NCBI GenBank assembly: GCA_030386875.1
Contig: CM059566.1
Coordinates: 39,530,068 to 39,594,067, forward strand
DNA: 64,000 bases
Origin: Morinoia aosen
Lineage: Eukaryota; Arthropoda; Malacostraca; Amphipoda; Talitridae
Reading direction: 5' to 3'
The position numbers and the translations under genes are program-made. Positions 10,047 through 19,869 of this stretch are shown one piece after another (within the stretch, counting starts at the first letter, position 1; each line of letters starts with the position of its first letter). A model generated the notes under the pieces. It ran no database searches, was not told the DNA's origin, and saw nothing but the letters and a program-made list of their open reading frames with translations.

Positions 10047-11222
10047 TCATCCAGTTCCACCTTCCATTACAATATGAGTACACCCAATCCACTGGATGTA
10101 TCTCCTGGAGAGTTTCATCTCACCTTCTTGAGTAAGGTGGACTCCATCTCCACGAAAACATCCACTCTGGATCAGGTTATCCATATCAAGGAAGCTGGAA
10201 CCCATTTCACGCTTTCTCATACTCTCAGCTTTCATACTCATAATCCTTTCATGCACTTCCCTATTCACCTCCTTTCGCACCCTTTCATACTCCTCACCAC
10301 ATGCAGGCCTTCTCAGCAGGCTGGTCACAGCCACTCTTACATTCTTCTTTCGCGCCCTTTCAACAACATTCATAATTGCATTCACCGTATGCTCTCTCCC
10401 ACATTCAAGCAATCCATTGCCACCTCCTTGTAGTACAACCATCCCTTCATCCATTCTATCTATCACTTCCTCAGCATGCCTACAAATCTCTTTCACTCCC
10501 TTTCCTCTCATGCTCGTACATCCACTACGGTCAGTCATTCTCACAAACCTATCCACATTCTTCACCATGCTGTCACCACATATTCTAATCGTAGGTCTCA
10601 CTCTCCCTTTCATACTACTCTTTCGTTCAACTCTTCCACTCACATCACTCTTTCCATCCATCTTCCTTTCATTCACTTCCACTACAGGCGCCTGCACCTC
10701 ATGTGGCATATCAACAGGTTGCTCCTTCACTCTCTTCCCATTCGTACTTCTTTCATCATGCTCATTCATTCTTCTACTCTCATCTGGCACATTTGCACCA
10801 CCATTCACTTCATTTATTGCATTCACACTCCTTGCACCATCATCTACTTCATTTGCACTCCTTGCACCATCATCCACTTCATTTGCACTCCCAGCACCAC
10901 CACCATTTACCTCTTCATTCACTGCATTTGCACCATTCTCATTCTTTCCTTCATTCAACTTCCTTTCATCCTTCAAGTCAGCCTCTAAAGCAACCATCAG
11001 AATTGTCAATCTCTCAACCTCCTCTTTCAACTTCTTACTCTCATCATTCAAACATTTCCAGCACGTAAACACAAGATCACTCAACTTTTTCCGACTCATT
11101 TCTCTCAAACCTTTGCATGCATCTATATCTACCCACTCTTTACAAGTCATGCACTCAATCTCCTCATCCATTCCGCTTGCACCTCCCTTCCTACGACCAG
11201 TCCTATTTCTTGCCATCCTCAA
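10047..11222 (-). CDS. LINE ORF1: PHD-like finger plus SGNH esterase (copy B)
   Basis: The protein has 391 residues. Cysteines at 24, 27, 36, 54 and 57 form a degenerate PHD-like finger near the N-terminus. A Lys/Glu-rich heptad region (about 58-95) looks like a coiled coil. Residues about 95-150 hold a short Asn-Gly-Ala-rich repeat with an 11-residue motif around EVDDGARS. The C-terminal half is an SGNH/GDSL hydrolase: GDS with S218 as nucleophile, GGGN at 266-269, and D359-x2-H362 in DGVHL completing the catalytic triad. Esterase-bearing ORF1 proteins are established for CR1-group LINEs; the substrate is unknown. Its stop codon directly abuts the ORF2 start. Confidence 0.92.
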   Translation of the reverse strand: MRMARNRTGRRKGGASGMDEEIECMTCKEWVDIDACKGLREMSRKKLSDLVFTCWKCLNDESKKLKEEVERLTILMVALEADLKDERKLNEGKNENGANAVNEEVNGGGAGSANEVDDGARSANEVDDGARSVNAINEVNGGANVPDESRRMNEHDERSTNGKRVKEQPVDMPHEVQAPVVEVNERKMDGKSDVSGRVERKSSMKGRVRPTIRICGDSMVKNVDRFVRMTDRSGCTSMRGKGVKEICRHAEEVIDRMDEGMVVLQGGGNGLLECGREHTVNAIMNVVERARKKNVRVAVTSLLRRPACGEEYERVRKEVNREVHERIMSMKAESMRKREMGSSFLDMDNLIQSGCFRGDGVHLTQEGEMKLSRRYIQWIGCTHIVMEGGTG

Positions 11223-11867
11223 ACACAGACTTCTCTCTCAGTACAAATTTCACAGGCAGAAGAAGTCTTCACTCACCAAATCTACTGAAAATCAAGTTAT
11301 CAAACAAAAAGAAACAAAAACGTTTCCTACTACTCACAGTCACTCTCTACAATGTCACACACTATACTCTTTATATGCAAAGAAAGCTTAACTACCAGTC
11401 AAAACACCTCAGTCAAAAATTGCAAGTCACCACACCAAAGTCCAATGCTCAGTCTCAACTCTCACGCAACAAAAAAACTACTCTCACGAGCACTCCATAC
11501 AAAGTCACACACTGTACTCACGTGAATATACAAACTATACCATTTTCCAGCAACTTCACTTTAATTTACCACAATATTCGTCGGAGCACCAGAAACACGT
11601 GCACACGTGGATAACAGTAACGCCACCCTCAGTTGTTGCTGCGCTCTTATTTCTAAATTCTGTGTTTGAATCCTCCGCGTCCGTCTTCCTCTCATAAAAT
11701 ACAGGCCTATACACTACTTCGAATGGAAAAAATTGTGATGAATGTGATGAAGATAATTTATAATACAATATTCGAATAAAACTACCATGTAAAATCCTAT
11801 TATGATTTATTAGTTTGAGCACACTCATAATTTGGTCATAAACATCGGAGTGGTCATAAATATCGGG

Positions 11868-11987
11868 TTGTGTGATGTACTCGCAAGTGATAATGCTTCT
11901 AACTTTTCATCTCATGACTTTAAGGATTTTCTAATTTCTAATAGCATTGAGCACCTCACAACTCCGCCTTATTCTCCAGCCAGCAAT
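11868..11987 (+). pseudogene. Ty3/Gypsy-like integrase core fragment
   Basis: Translation gives a ~40-residue stretch matching the integrase catalytic core around the second Asp: a VLASDN motif (family form V.SDNG), NFSSHDFKDFL, then a PPYSPASN motif corresponding to PYHP..NG. Here N-A-S replaces N-G. The homology stops exactly where the right arm of an inverted repeat begins, so the fragment was cut by a rearrangement. Only a relic; no function is expected. Confidence 0.6.
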
Positions 11988-12003
11988 CGGAGTTGTGAGG
12001 TGC
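11951..12003. repeat. perfect 16-bp inverted repeat with duplicated flank
   Basis: The left arm 11951-11966 and right arm 11988-12003 are exact reverse complements separated by 21 bases. The loop sequence CTTATTCTCCAGCCAG recurs immediately after the right arm (12003-12018), so the structure is an inverted plus direct duplication, as produced by template switching. Confidence 0.85.
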
Positions 12004-12042
12004 TTATTCTCCAGCCAGGGAGTGGCTTAGGACTGAAAACCT

Positions 12043-14321
12043 CTTGAACTTGAACTTGAACTTGAGGGCCGACAGCGTCGGGGCCTTTGTAACGGCCTAC
12101 AATTCCCTCCACAATTTTCACACAAAGAGTTCAGCGCCTGGTACCAGACTTGTCCACTAAACTACTCAGGATCTACCAGTCCTTGTCACAAGCTGCCATT
12201 GGATGGCCTCACTGGGATAGCCAGTGTGTCAAAACACCATCCCCCGGCACATTGGGTTATTACAGCCCATTCTACCAGACTGGCTCATTCCAGTCACTGT
12301 CTCTTACTCCAGGCACGCACAAGAAACACTTTCATAGCCTCAGTGATACTCGCATTACACTCCTGATCCAATCCAGCAAGACAGCTCATACCGCAATCAT
12401 CTTCAGCACATCTGGCATTCCACTCATTCTCTCCATACTGCTCAGACACCACATTCATAAAACTCTCTCTCTCTTGCTCATACTTACTACATTCCAGCAC
12501 AAAATGCTCAATTGTTTCCTCTACTCCACTATTACACTGCTGACATAATCTGTTATTATTCTCATTCCATCTCCATGTACGTCTGTTCACACTCAATGAC
12601 TTACATCTCACAGCAAACAAGAGTTGACTTCCAAAACTACCATCATAGAACAGCTCAAACTTAGGTGCTTTCTTTTTCATATACCAGTTAAGTGTAGGCT
12701 TCCGCATCATGCTAAGCTTCCACTTATTCAATCCATACTCTTTTGTTTGTCTCTCAATCTCTTTCTTCCACCTCTTGCAGTCCCACTCAGGCCCTACACC
12801 TCCAACATTTATTAAACTCCAGTCATCCACAGGTCTCCCAATTCTAACATGAATAATCTTTTGCATACTGAGTTTCCTTGCATGCCCCCAACATACTTTC
12901 TCCCAATAGCTTACACTCAGATTCCATTCAAAGATTCGCCTTACCCACCTGCTATTCTGCATTCTTTCAATTCTCACCTTAAAATTCAGCACAGCTTTCA
13001 TCATTCTTTCTGAAAATAGGCTCCACCCTAGGTCACCTCTAATGGCTTCTATAGCTGTCCATTTCGGAGCACCCAATGCTACACGTCCTACCTTATTTTG
13101 TATCACATCCAGCTTTTCAAGATCACTTCCATTCCAAGCAAGAGCACTCATACCATACATGACACTAGGTACAGCAACATACTTCCACATTCCTCTCACA
13201 CATTCGTACTTGTTTGCTCTGTATCTGGCCACACTACCTAACCGTCCACTCCACTGCATTGCTTTAGCCACTTTCTCACCTTTAGTTCTAGTACATCCAT
13301 CTTCACTCATCATACAACCTAGATATTTGTATTCTTTTGTTCTACCTATTCTGATTTCTCCAATATTCCACAGTCTGTCTCTATCAGTCTCATCACTATT
13401 TATTACCATGACCTTACTTTTATCGGCACCAAAGTTCATCTTGAAATCTGTACTATATCCATTCACAATGTCAAGCATCCTTTGTAGTTCATGACCACAT
13501 TCACTAACCACAACCACATCATCAGCATACAACAAACAGCTCAGTCTCTCATTACCAACTTTCAGTCCTAAACCACTCCCTCTCAGTCGAACTGCTAATT
13601 CTTCTGTGTACAATCCAAACAACAGGGGGGACAGAGTACAGCCCTGTCTCACTCCTCTAACACTCCTCACTTGCCCTGTTTCCAAATTTCCTAACCTGTA
13701 GATAGCACTTGTGTTCTCATACAGACTCTGTACAATGTTCACTATTTTTCTGCTAAAACCAACTTTTCTCAAAATTTCAAACAGCCTAACCCGATCCACT
13801 CTGTCATACGCCTTTTCAATATCCAGGAATGCTAAATATACCTTCTTGTTATCCTTCTTCATTCGCTCAATTATTTCACTCACTACAAACAGATTATCCT
13901 CCCCCCGTCTATCTTGCCTAAAACCATTTTGTTCTTCTCCCAGGACTCCTAATTCCTCAACTAAATTTTTTCATTCTCTCATTCAAAATACCACAAAAGA
14001 TCTTGCATACGGTGTCACCCAGTGCAATTGGTCTGTAATTTTTAAGTTCTTTCATACTCTTATGTCCACCCTTATGCAACAGAACTACATTACACTTGTT
14101 CCAGTCATCCGGTACTCTTTCACTCTTCCATATCTCATCAAATGAACATTTCAACATACTGACTACACTCTCTCCTCCACATTTATAGAACTCATATGGT
14201 ATCTTATCAGGGCCACATGCCTTTCCATTTTTCACTTTCTTCAAAAAACTTACAATCTCTTCACAAGTGATTTCGTCTTCCATTTGCAGTTCATGTTCAT
14301 CTATCAGAAAATTTATTGGTT
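12043..14321 (-). mobile_element. TTCAAG-tailed LINE, copy C (5'-truncated)
   Basis: It carries the hexamer tail at about 12043-12063, the 3' UTR and ORF2 from a point equivalent to about residue 467. It belongs to the A/B/G subfamily. At the truncated 5' end the sequence passes into a dozen bases (about 14319-14330) matching the LINE in the opposite orientation, then a 10-bp hairpin. This could be a very short 5' inversion. Confidence 0.88.
12294..14283 (-). pseudogene. LINE ORF2 fragment with one-base frameshift (copy C)
   Basis: The RT region is split into two frames: 14283-13957 and then 13883-12294. The break is in a T run at about 13966-13971 (plus-strand sense), where C has six T and the other copies five. 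Apart from this, the RT core and C-terminal finger match copy B closely. Slippage in a homopolymer explains the damage. Confidence 0.85.
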
Positions 14322-14330
14322 GTGGTTAGT

Positions 14331-14356
14331 TCTGCGAGCTCTACTCAGCTCGCAGA
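14331..14356. repeat. 10-bp-arm hairpin between copies C and D
   Basis: TCTGCGAGCT at 14331-14340 and its exact complement at 14347-14356 enclose a six-base loop. It lies in the 60-bp spacer between the 5' end of copy C and the tail of copy D. Confidence 0.8.
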
Positions 14357-14634
14357 GTTTAAATACCTAATGTACCGGAAGAACTTGAACTTGAACTTGA
14401 AATTGAGGGCCGACAGCGTCGGGGCCTTTGTAACGGCCTGCAATTCCCTCCACAGTTATCACACAAAGAGTTCAGCGCCTGGTACCAGACTTGTCCACTA
14501 AACTACTCAGGATTTACCAATCCTTGTCACAAGCTGCCATTGGATGGCGTCACTGGGATAGCCAGTGCGTCAAAACACCATCCCCAGGCATATTGGGTCA
14601 TTACTGACCATTCTACCTGACTGGCTCATTCCAG

Positions 14635-17600
14635 TCACTGTCTCTTACTCCAGGCACGCACAAGAAACAATTTCATAGCTTCAATGATACTCAAATTGCA
14701 CTCCTGATCCAATCCAGCAAGACAGCTCATACCGCAATCATCTTCAGCACATCTGGCATACCACTCATTCTCTCCATACTGCTCAAGCACCACATTCATA
14801 AAACTTTCTCTCTCTTGCTCATACTTACTACATTCCAGCACAAAATGCTCAATTGTTTCCTCCACTCCACTAATACACTGCCGACATAATCTGTTATTAT
14901 TCTCATTCCACCTCCATGTACGTCTGTTCACACTCAATGACTTACATCTCACAGCAAACAGGAGTTGACTTCCAAAACTACCATCATAGAACATCTCAAA
15001 CTTAGGTGCTTCTTTTTTCATATACCACTCAAGTGTAGGCTTCCGCACCATGCTAAGCCTCCACTTATTCAATCCATACTCTTTTGTTTTCCTCTCAATC
15101 TCTTTCTTCCACCTCTTGCAGTCCCACTCAGGCCCTACACCTCCAGGATTTATTAAACTCCAGTCATCCACAGGTCTCCCAATTCTAACATGAATAATCT
15201 TTTGCATACTAAGCTTCCTTGCATGCCCCCAACACACTTTCTCCCAATAGCTTACACTCAGATTCCATTCAAAAATTCGCTTTACCCATCTGCTATTCTG
15301 CATTCTTTCAATTCTCACCTTATAATTCAGCACCGCCTTCATCATTCTTTCTGAAAATAAGCTCCACCCAAGGTCACCTCTAATGGCTTCTGTAGCTGTC
15401 CATTTTGGAGCACCCAATGCTAACCGTCCTACCTTATTTTGTATTACATCCAGCTTTTCAAGATCACTTCCATTCCAGGCAAGAGCACTCATACCATACA
15501 TGACACTAGGTACAGCAACATACTTCCACATTCCTCTCACACATTCATACTTGTTTGCTCTGTATCTGGCCACGCTACTTAATCGTCCACTCCACTGCAT
15601 AGCTTTTGCCACTTTCTCACCCTTAGTTCTAGTGCATCCATCTTCACTTATCATACAACCTAGATATTTGTATTCTTTTGTTCTACCTATTCTGATTTCT
15701 CCAATATTCCACAGTCTGTCTCTATCAGTCTCATCACTATTTATAACCATAACCTTGCTTTTGTCAGCACCGAAGTTCATCTTGAAATCTGTACTATATC
15801 CGTTCACAATGTCAAGCATCCTTTGCAGTTCATGTCCACATCCACTAACCACAACCACATCATCAGCATACAACAAACAGCTCAGTCTCTCATTACCAAC
15901 TTTCAGTCCTAAGCCACTCCTTCTCAGTCGAACTGCTAATTCTTCTGTGTACAATCCAAACAACAGGGGAGACAGAGTACAGCCCTGTCTCACTCCTCTA
16001 ACACTCCTCACTTGCCCCGTTTCCAAATTTCCTAACCTGTATATAGCGCTTGTGTTCTCATACAGACTTTGTACAATTTTTACTATTTTTCTGCTAAACC
16101 CAACTTTTCTCAAAACTTCAAAGAGCCTAACCCGATCCACTCTGTCATACGCTTTTTCAATATCCAGGAATGCTAAATAAACCTTCTTATCATCCTTCCT
16201 CATTCGCTCAATTATTTCACTCACTACAAACAGATTATCTTCCCCACGTCTATCTTGCCTAAAACCATTCTGTTCTTCACCTAGGACTCCTAATTCCTCA
16301 ACTAAATTTTTCATTCTCTCATTCAAAATACCACAAAATATCTTACATACAGTGTCACCTAGTGCAATTGGTCTGTAATTTTTAAGTTCTTTCATACTCT
16401 TATGTCCACCCTTATGCAACAGAACTACATTACACTTGTTCCAGTCATCCGGTACTCTTTCACTCTTCCATATCTCATCAAATAAACATTTCAACATACT
16501 GACCACACTCTCTCCTCCAAATTTATAAAACTCATATGGGATCTTATCAGGGCCACATGCCTTTCCATTTTTCACTTTCTTCAAAAAACTTACAATCTCT
16601 TCACAAGTGATTTCGTCTTCCATTTGCAGTTCACGTTCATCAATCAGAAAATTTATGGGTGCATTATCTGTAACCTGCTCATTCATTCCACCAATGTCCT
16701 CCCAGTATTCTTCAACTGCTTTCACCAGTTGCATCCTATCTTGCACACTGAAACCATTAACTACTAATTCATCAACTTGAACTTCACTACTTCTATCATT
16801 ACCTTGTATAAACTTATACCAATCTTTTATTCCATCCGGACCTTTCTTTCTTAGATTTTCAACTTGGTGTCTCTCCTCTTTAACTCTAGCCTCATTAATC
16901 ATTCTCCTTACTTTCTTCTGCTGGTCCTTGTACTCATTCCATGCACTCTGCCATTCATCCTCAGTAATTCTGTTTCTTTCATACATTTTCCTCATACTGC
17001 GTTGTTTCTTATTTAAAGTCTTTCTTCTCATTCGTTCTTCCTTTATCTCACTTGTAAACCACCTGGCATTCCCTGTCCCTTTCCTACATTTTATTCTACC
17101 AATCTTTTGCTCTGCCATATCATACAAGGTTCTTGCAATCTCACCATTTAGGTCATTTACATTTCCACACCTGTTCCAGTTATACCTACTCAATTCATTC
17201 TTAAATTCTTCCCAGTTTGCCTTTTTTATCTGCCAACTTTCTTTCACACTACTGACCTTTTGCATTGACTCCTTTCTACCCCAGTTATATTCAAGCACAA
17301 GCATTTTATGGTCACTATCAATATCAAAATCATCTTCATCTACAAACATTTCATTGACACACTCTCTTGCTCTACTATTCACAATCATATAGTCAATTGC
17401 AGTTTTCCATTCCCTGCTTTGCCATGTATGCAAGCCATTTCCTATTGTTACATTCAGGTTTTCAAGTTCATTCTCATCACAAAAATCTATCAATTTTTGT
17501 CCATTTGCATTCACCGGCTCACCAAGTATACCAACATGGCCATTCATGTCACCCATCACAATCAGAGGGCACCTGCAGTGTTCTCGTACAATCCTTGTTA

Positions 17601-18051
17601 ATATTTCATACTTTTTTACATTCTCTTCATGAGCTAAAATCCCATCAGTTGTCATATAACATACAATCACAACAATACATTCTCTGGCATGCATTCTTTC
17701 ACACTTTATTGCTAACAAATCTTCACTTTCAGGTTCATTTCCAACAGGAAGTTCCTCTAATTTCCAATTTAGAGCATTCTTTACAATCAAACCAACTCCA
17801 CCACCTCTTTTTTGCCAATTTACACGCCCTTTTCCTATCATATGATACTTATTCTCCTTACATGTTAAACTGACTCTATCACGCATTTGGGTCTCTACTA
17901 CACCAACACAATCCAATTTTCCATTCTCAAATTCTACTACGAGGTCATCTAACTTTCCTGCATTCCATCCACGCACATTTATACTTCCAAACCTTACAAC
18001 ACAATTGGACAATTCCAGACGTTCCTCACTTTTGCTCTGACGGATTTTCAT
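14635..18051 (-). CDS. LINE ORF2: APE endonuclease-reverse transcriptase (copy D)
   Basis: The protein has 1138 residues, collinear with ORF2 of copy B. The endonuclease signatures (INVRGWN, VVETQ, RGGGVGL, GDMNGH, SDH) and RT signatures (FLDIEKAYD, RQGCTLSP, YADD) and the terminal Cys/His finger are all present. Differences from B are scattered conservative substitutions rather than stops or frameshifts, as expected of two subfamilies that both stayed under selection. The start ATG follows the ORF1 stop in the same TGAATG arrangement. Confidence 0.95.
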   Translation of the reverse strand: MKIRQSKSEERLELSNCVVRFGSINVRGWNAGKLDDLVVEFENGKLDCVGVVETQMRDRVSLTCKENKYHMIGKGRVNWQKRGGGVGLIVKNALNWKLEELPVGNEPESEDLLAIKCERMHARECIVVIVCYMTTDGILAHEENVKKYEILTRIVREHCRCPLIVMGDMNGHVGILGEPVNANGQKLIDFCDENELENLNVTIGNGLHTWQSREWKTAIDYMIVNSRARECVNEMFVDEDDFDIDSDHKMLVLEYNWGRKESMQKVSSVKESWQIKKANWEEFKNELSRYNWNRCGNVNDLNGEIARTLYDMAEQKIGRIKCRKGTGNARWFTSEIKEERMRRKTLNKKQRSMRKMYERNRITEDEWQSAWNEYKDQQKKVRRMINEARVKEERHQVENLRKKGPDGIKDWYKFIQGNDRSSEVQVDELVVNGFSVQDRMQLVKAVEEYWEDIGGMNEQVTDNAPINFLIDERELQMEDEITCEEIVSFLKKVKNGKACGPDKIPYEFYKFGGESVVSMLKCLFDEIWKSERVPDDWNKCNVVLLHKGGHKSMKELKNYRPIALGDTVCKIFCGILNERMKNLVEELGVLGEEQNGFRQDRRGEDNLFVVSEIIERMRKDDKKVYLAFLDIEKAYDRVDRVRLFEVLRKVGFSRKIVKIVQSLYENTSAIYRLGNLETGQVRSVRGVRQGCTLSPLLFGLYTEELAVRLRRSGLGLKVGNERLSCLLYADDVVVVSGCGHELQRMLDIVNGYSTDFKMNFGADKSKVMVINSDETDRDRLWNIGEIRIGRTKEYKYLGCMISEDGCTRTKGEKVAKAMQWSGRLSSVARYRANKYECVRGMWKYVAVPSVMYGMSALAWNGSDLEKLDVIQNKVGRLALGAPKWTATEAIRGDLGWSLFSERMMKAVLNYKVRIERMQNSRWVKRIFEWNLSVSYWEKVCWGHARKLSMQKIIHVRIGRPVDDWSLINPGGVGPEWDCKRWKKEIERKTKEYGLNKWRLSMVRKPTLEWYMKKEAPKFEMFYDGSFGSQLLFAVRCKSLSVNRRTWRWNENNNRLCRQCISGVEETIEHFVLECSKYEQERESFMNVVLEQYGENEWYARCAEDDCGMSCLAGLDQECNLSIIEAMKLFLVRAWSKRQ

Positions 18052-19197
18052 TCATCCAGTTCCAGCTTCCATTATGACATGAGTAGCCCTGATCCACCGG
18101 ATATATCTCTTGGAGAGTTTCATCTCACCTTCTTTTGAAAGATGGACTCCATCTCCAAGAAAACACCCATCCTGGATCACGCTATCCATGTCAAGGAAGC
18201 TGGAACCCAGCTCACGCTTTCTCACACTCTCAGCTCTCATACTCATAATCCTTTCATGCAACTCTCTATTCACCTCCTTTCGCACCCTTTCATATTCCTC
18301 ATCACACGCAGGCCTTCTTAGGAGGCTAGTCACCGCCACTCTAACATTCTTCTTCCGCGCCCTATCAACAACTTTCATAATTGCATTCACCGTACGTTCT
18401 CTCCCACATTCAAGCAACCCATTGCCACCTCCTTGCAGTACAACCATTCCTTCATCCATTCCATCTATCACTCTCTCAGCATGCCTACAAATCTCCTCCA
18501 CTCCTTTCCCTCTCATGCTCATACATCCACTACTGTCACTCATACATACGAACCTATCAACATTCTTCACCATGCTATCTCCACATATTCTAATCATAGG
18601 TCTTACTCTCCCTTTCATGCTACTCTTTCGCTCACTTCTTTCACTCAGATCATTCTTTCCATTCATCTTCCTTTCATTCGCTTCCACTACAGGCTCCTGC
18701 ACCTCATGTGGCACCACAACAGGTGGCTCATTCACTCTCTTTCCATTTTTACCTCTTTCATCATGCTCATTCATCCTTCTACTCTCATCTGTCACATTTG
18801 CACCATCATTTGCTTCATTCACACTCCTTGCACCATCATTTGCATTATCATCCACTTCATTTGCACTCCTTGCACCACCATTTACCTCTTCATTCACTGC
18901 ATTTGCACCATTCTCATTCTTTCCTTCGTTCAGCTTCCTTTCATCCTTCAAGTCAGCCTCTAAAGCAACCATCAAAATTGTCAATCTCTCAACCTCCTCT
19001 TTCAACTTCTTACTCTCATCATTCAAACATTTCCAGCACGTAAACACAAGATCACTCAACTTTCTCCGACTCATTTCTCTCAAACCTTTGCATGCATCCA
19101 TATCTATCCACTCTTTACAAGTCATGCACTCAATCTCCTCATCCATTCCACTTGCACCTCCCTTCCTACGACCAGTCCTATTTCTTGCCATCCTCAA
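18052..19197 (-). CDS. LINE ORF1: PHD-like finger plus SGNH esterase (copy D)
   Basis: The protein has 381 residues, ten fewer than in copy B. The difference is in the Asn-Gly-Ala repeat region (about 95-140), where the repeat unit number and register vary. The N-terminal Cys finger and the coiled coil are conserved, as are GDS (nucleophile near S208), GGGN and the DGVHL motif with the catalytic Asp and His. Variation in the linker alongside a conserved esterase suggests the enzyme domain is the selected part. Confidence 0.9.
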   Translation of the reverse strand: MRMARNRTGRRKGGASGMDEEIECMTCKEWIDMDACKGLREMSRRKLSDLVFTCWKCLNDESKKLKEEVERLTILMVALEADLKDERKLNEGKNENGANAVNEEVNGGARSANEVDDNANDGARSVNEANDGANVTDESRRMNEHDERGKNGKRVNEPPVVVPHEVQEPVVEANERKMNGKNDLSERSERKSSMKGRVRPMIRICGDSMVKNVDRFVCMSDSSGCMSMRGKGVEEICRHAERVIDGMDEGMVVLQGGGNGLLECGRERTVNAIMKVVDRARKKNVRVAVTSLLRRPACDEEYERVRKEVNRELHERIMSMRAESVRKRELGSSFLDMDSVIQDGCFLGDGVHLSKEGEMKLSKRYIRWIRATHVIMEAGTG

Positions 19198-19492
19198 ACA
19201 CAGACTTCTCTCTCAGTACAAATTTCACAGGCAGAAGAAGTCTTCACTCACCAAATCTACTGAAAATCAAGTTATCAAACCAAAAGAAACAAAAACGTTT
19301 CCTACTACTCTCACAGTCACTCTCTACAATGTCACACACTATACTCTTTATATGCAAAGAAAGCTTACCAGTCAAAACACCTCAGTCAAAAATTGCAAGT
19401 CACCACACCAAAGTCCAATGCTCAGTCTCAACTCTCACGCAACAAAAAAAACTACTCTCACGAGCACTCCATACAAAGTCACACACTGTACT

Positions 19493-19825
19493 GAACTTGA
19501 ACTTGAACTTGAACTTGAGGGCCGACAGCGTCGGGGCCTTTGTAACGGCCTACAATTCCCTCCACAATTTTCACACAAAGAGTTCAGCGCCTGGTACCAG
19601 ACTTGTCCACTAAACTACTCAGGATCTACCAGTCCTTGTCACAAGCTGCCATTGGATGGCCTCACTGGGATAGCCAGTGTGTCAAAACACCATCCCCCGG
19701 CACATTGGGTTATTACAGCCCATTCTACCAGACTGGCTCATTCCAGTCACTGTCTCTTACTCCAGGCACGCACAAGAAACACTTTCATAGCCTCAGTGAT
19801 ACTCGCATTACACTCCTGATCCAAT
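19493..19825 (-). mobile_element. TTCAAG-tailed LINE, copy E (333-bp 3' stub inside the 5' UTR of D)
   Basis: The stub has the hexamer tail, the whole 3' UTR and only the last ~23 codons of ORF2. It belongs to the A/B/C subfamily while its host D is of the other, so a subfamily-1 copy inserted into a subfamily-2 copy. On both sides the sequence resumes as the D 5' UTR. Seven extra bases (19826-19832) at its 5' boundary repeat nearby sequence. About 3 bp of target duplication can be seen. Confidence 0.85.
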
Positions 19826-19869
19826 ATACAAACTCACGTGAATATACAAACTATCGTTTCCGGAAGAGA

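Larger units (their letters stand above)
6377..11538 (-). mobile_element. TTCAAG-tailed LINE, copy B (full length, both ORFs open)
   Basis: From 5' to 3' on the minus strand the copy has a ~316-bp 5' UTR (11538-11223), ORF1, ORF2 directly abutting it, a ~230-bp 3' UTR and a hexamer tail at 6377-6397. The 5' end is placed near 11538 because the same 5' sequence recurs at the 5' end of copy D (19832-19853) and diverges beyond. The 3' UTR ends in a small stem-loop (CCGAC/GTCGG) just before the tail. An ORF1 with PHD-like finger and esterase is known from CR1/L2-group elements. The C-terminal part of ORF2 does not settle the clade by eye. Confidence 0.92.
11539..12042. other. spacer between LINE copies B and C with broken retroelement pieces
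   Basis: No intact gene. It holds a Gypsy-type integrase relic (11868-11987), a 16-bp-arm inverted repeat (11951-12003) and, at about 12017-12037, a ~21-bp piece of LINE ORF2 in plus orientation (it would encode GSGLGLK). The remainder, 11539-11830, shows nothing recognisable. Confidence 0.6.
14381..19853 (-). mobile_element. TTCAAG-tailed LINE, copy D (full length, interrupted by copy E)
   Basis: Both ORFs are open and the order is as in copy B. The 5' UTR is split: the main part ends at 19492, then copy E, and the last ~22 bases of the 5' end are at 19832-19853 and match the 5' end of B. TTCCGG is found at both flanks (14374-14379 and 19857-19862), so a target-site duplication of at least 6 bp is likely. 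D and F share a C-terminal variant (SIIEAMKLFL) distinct from A/B/C and form a second subfamily. Confidence 0.92.

Noticed and set aside
10417-11391. Long plus-strand Ser/Leu/Phe-rich frames opposite ORF1 (also 18110-19819)
   Set aside because: Antisense to ORF1; their composition is explained by the Glu/Lys/Arg-rich sense protein.
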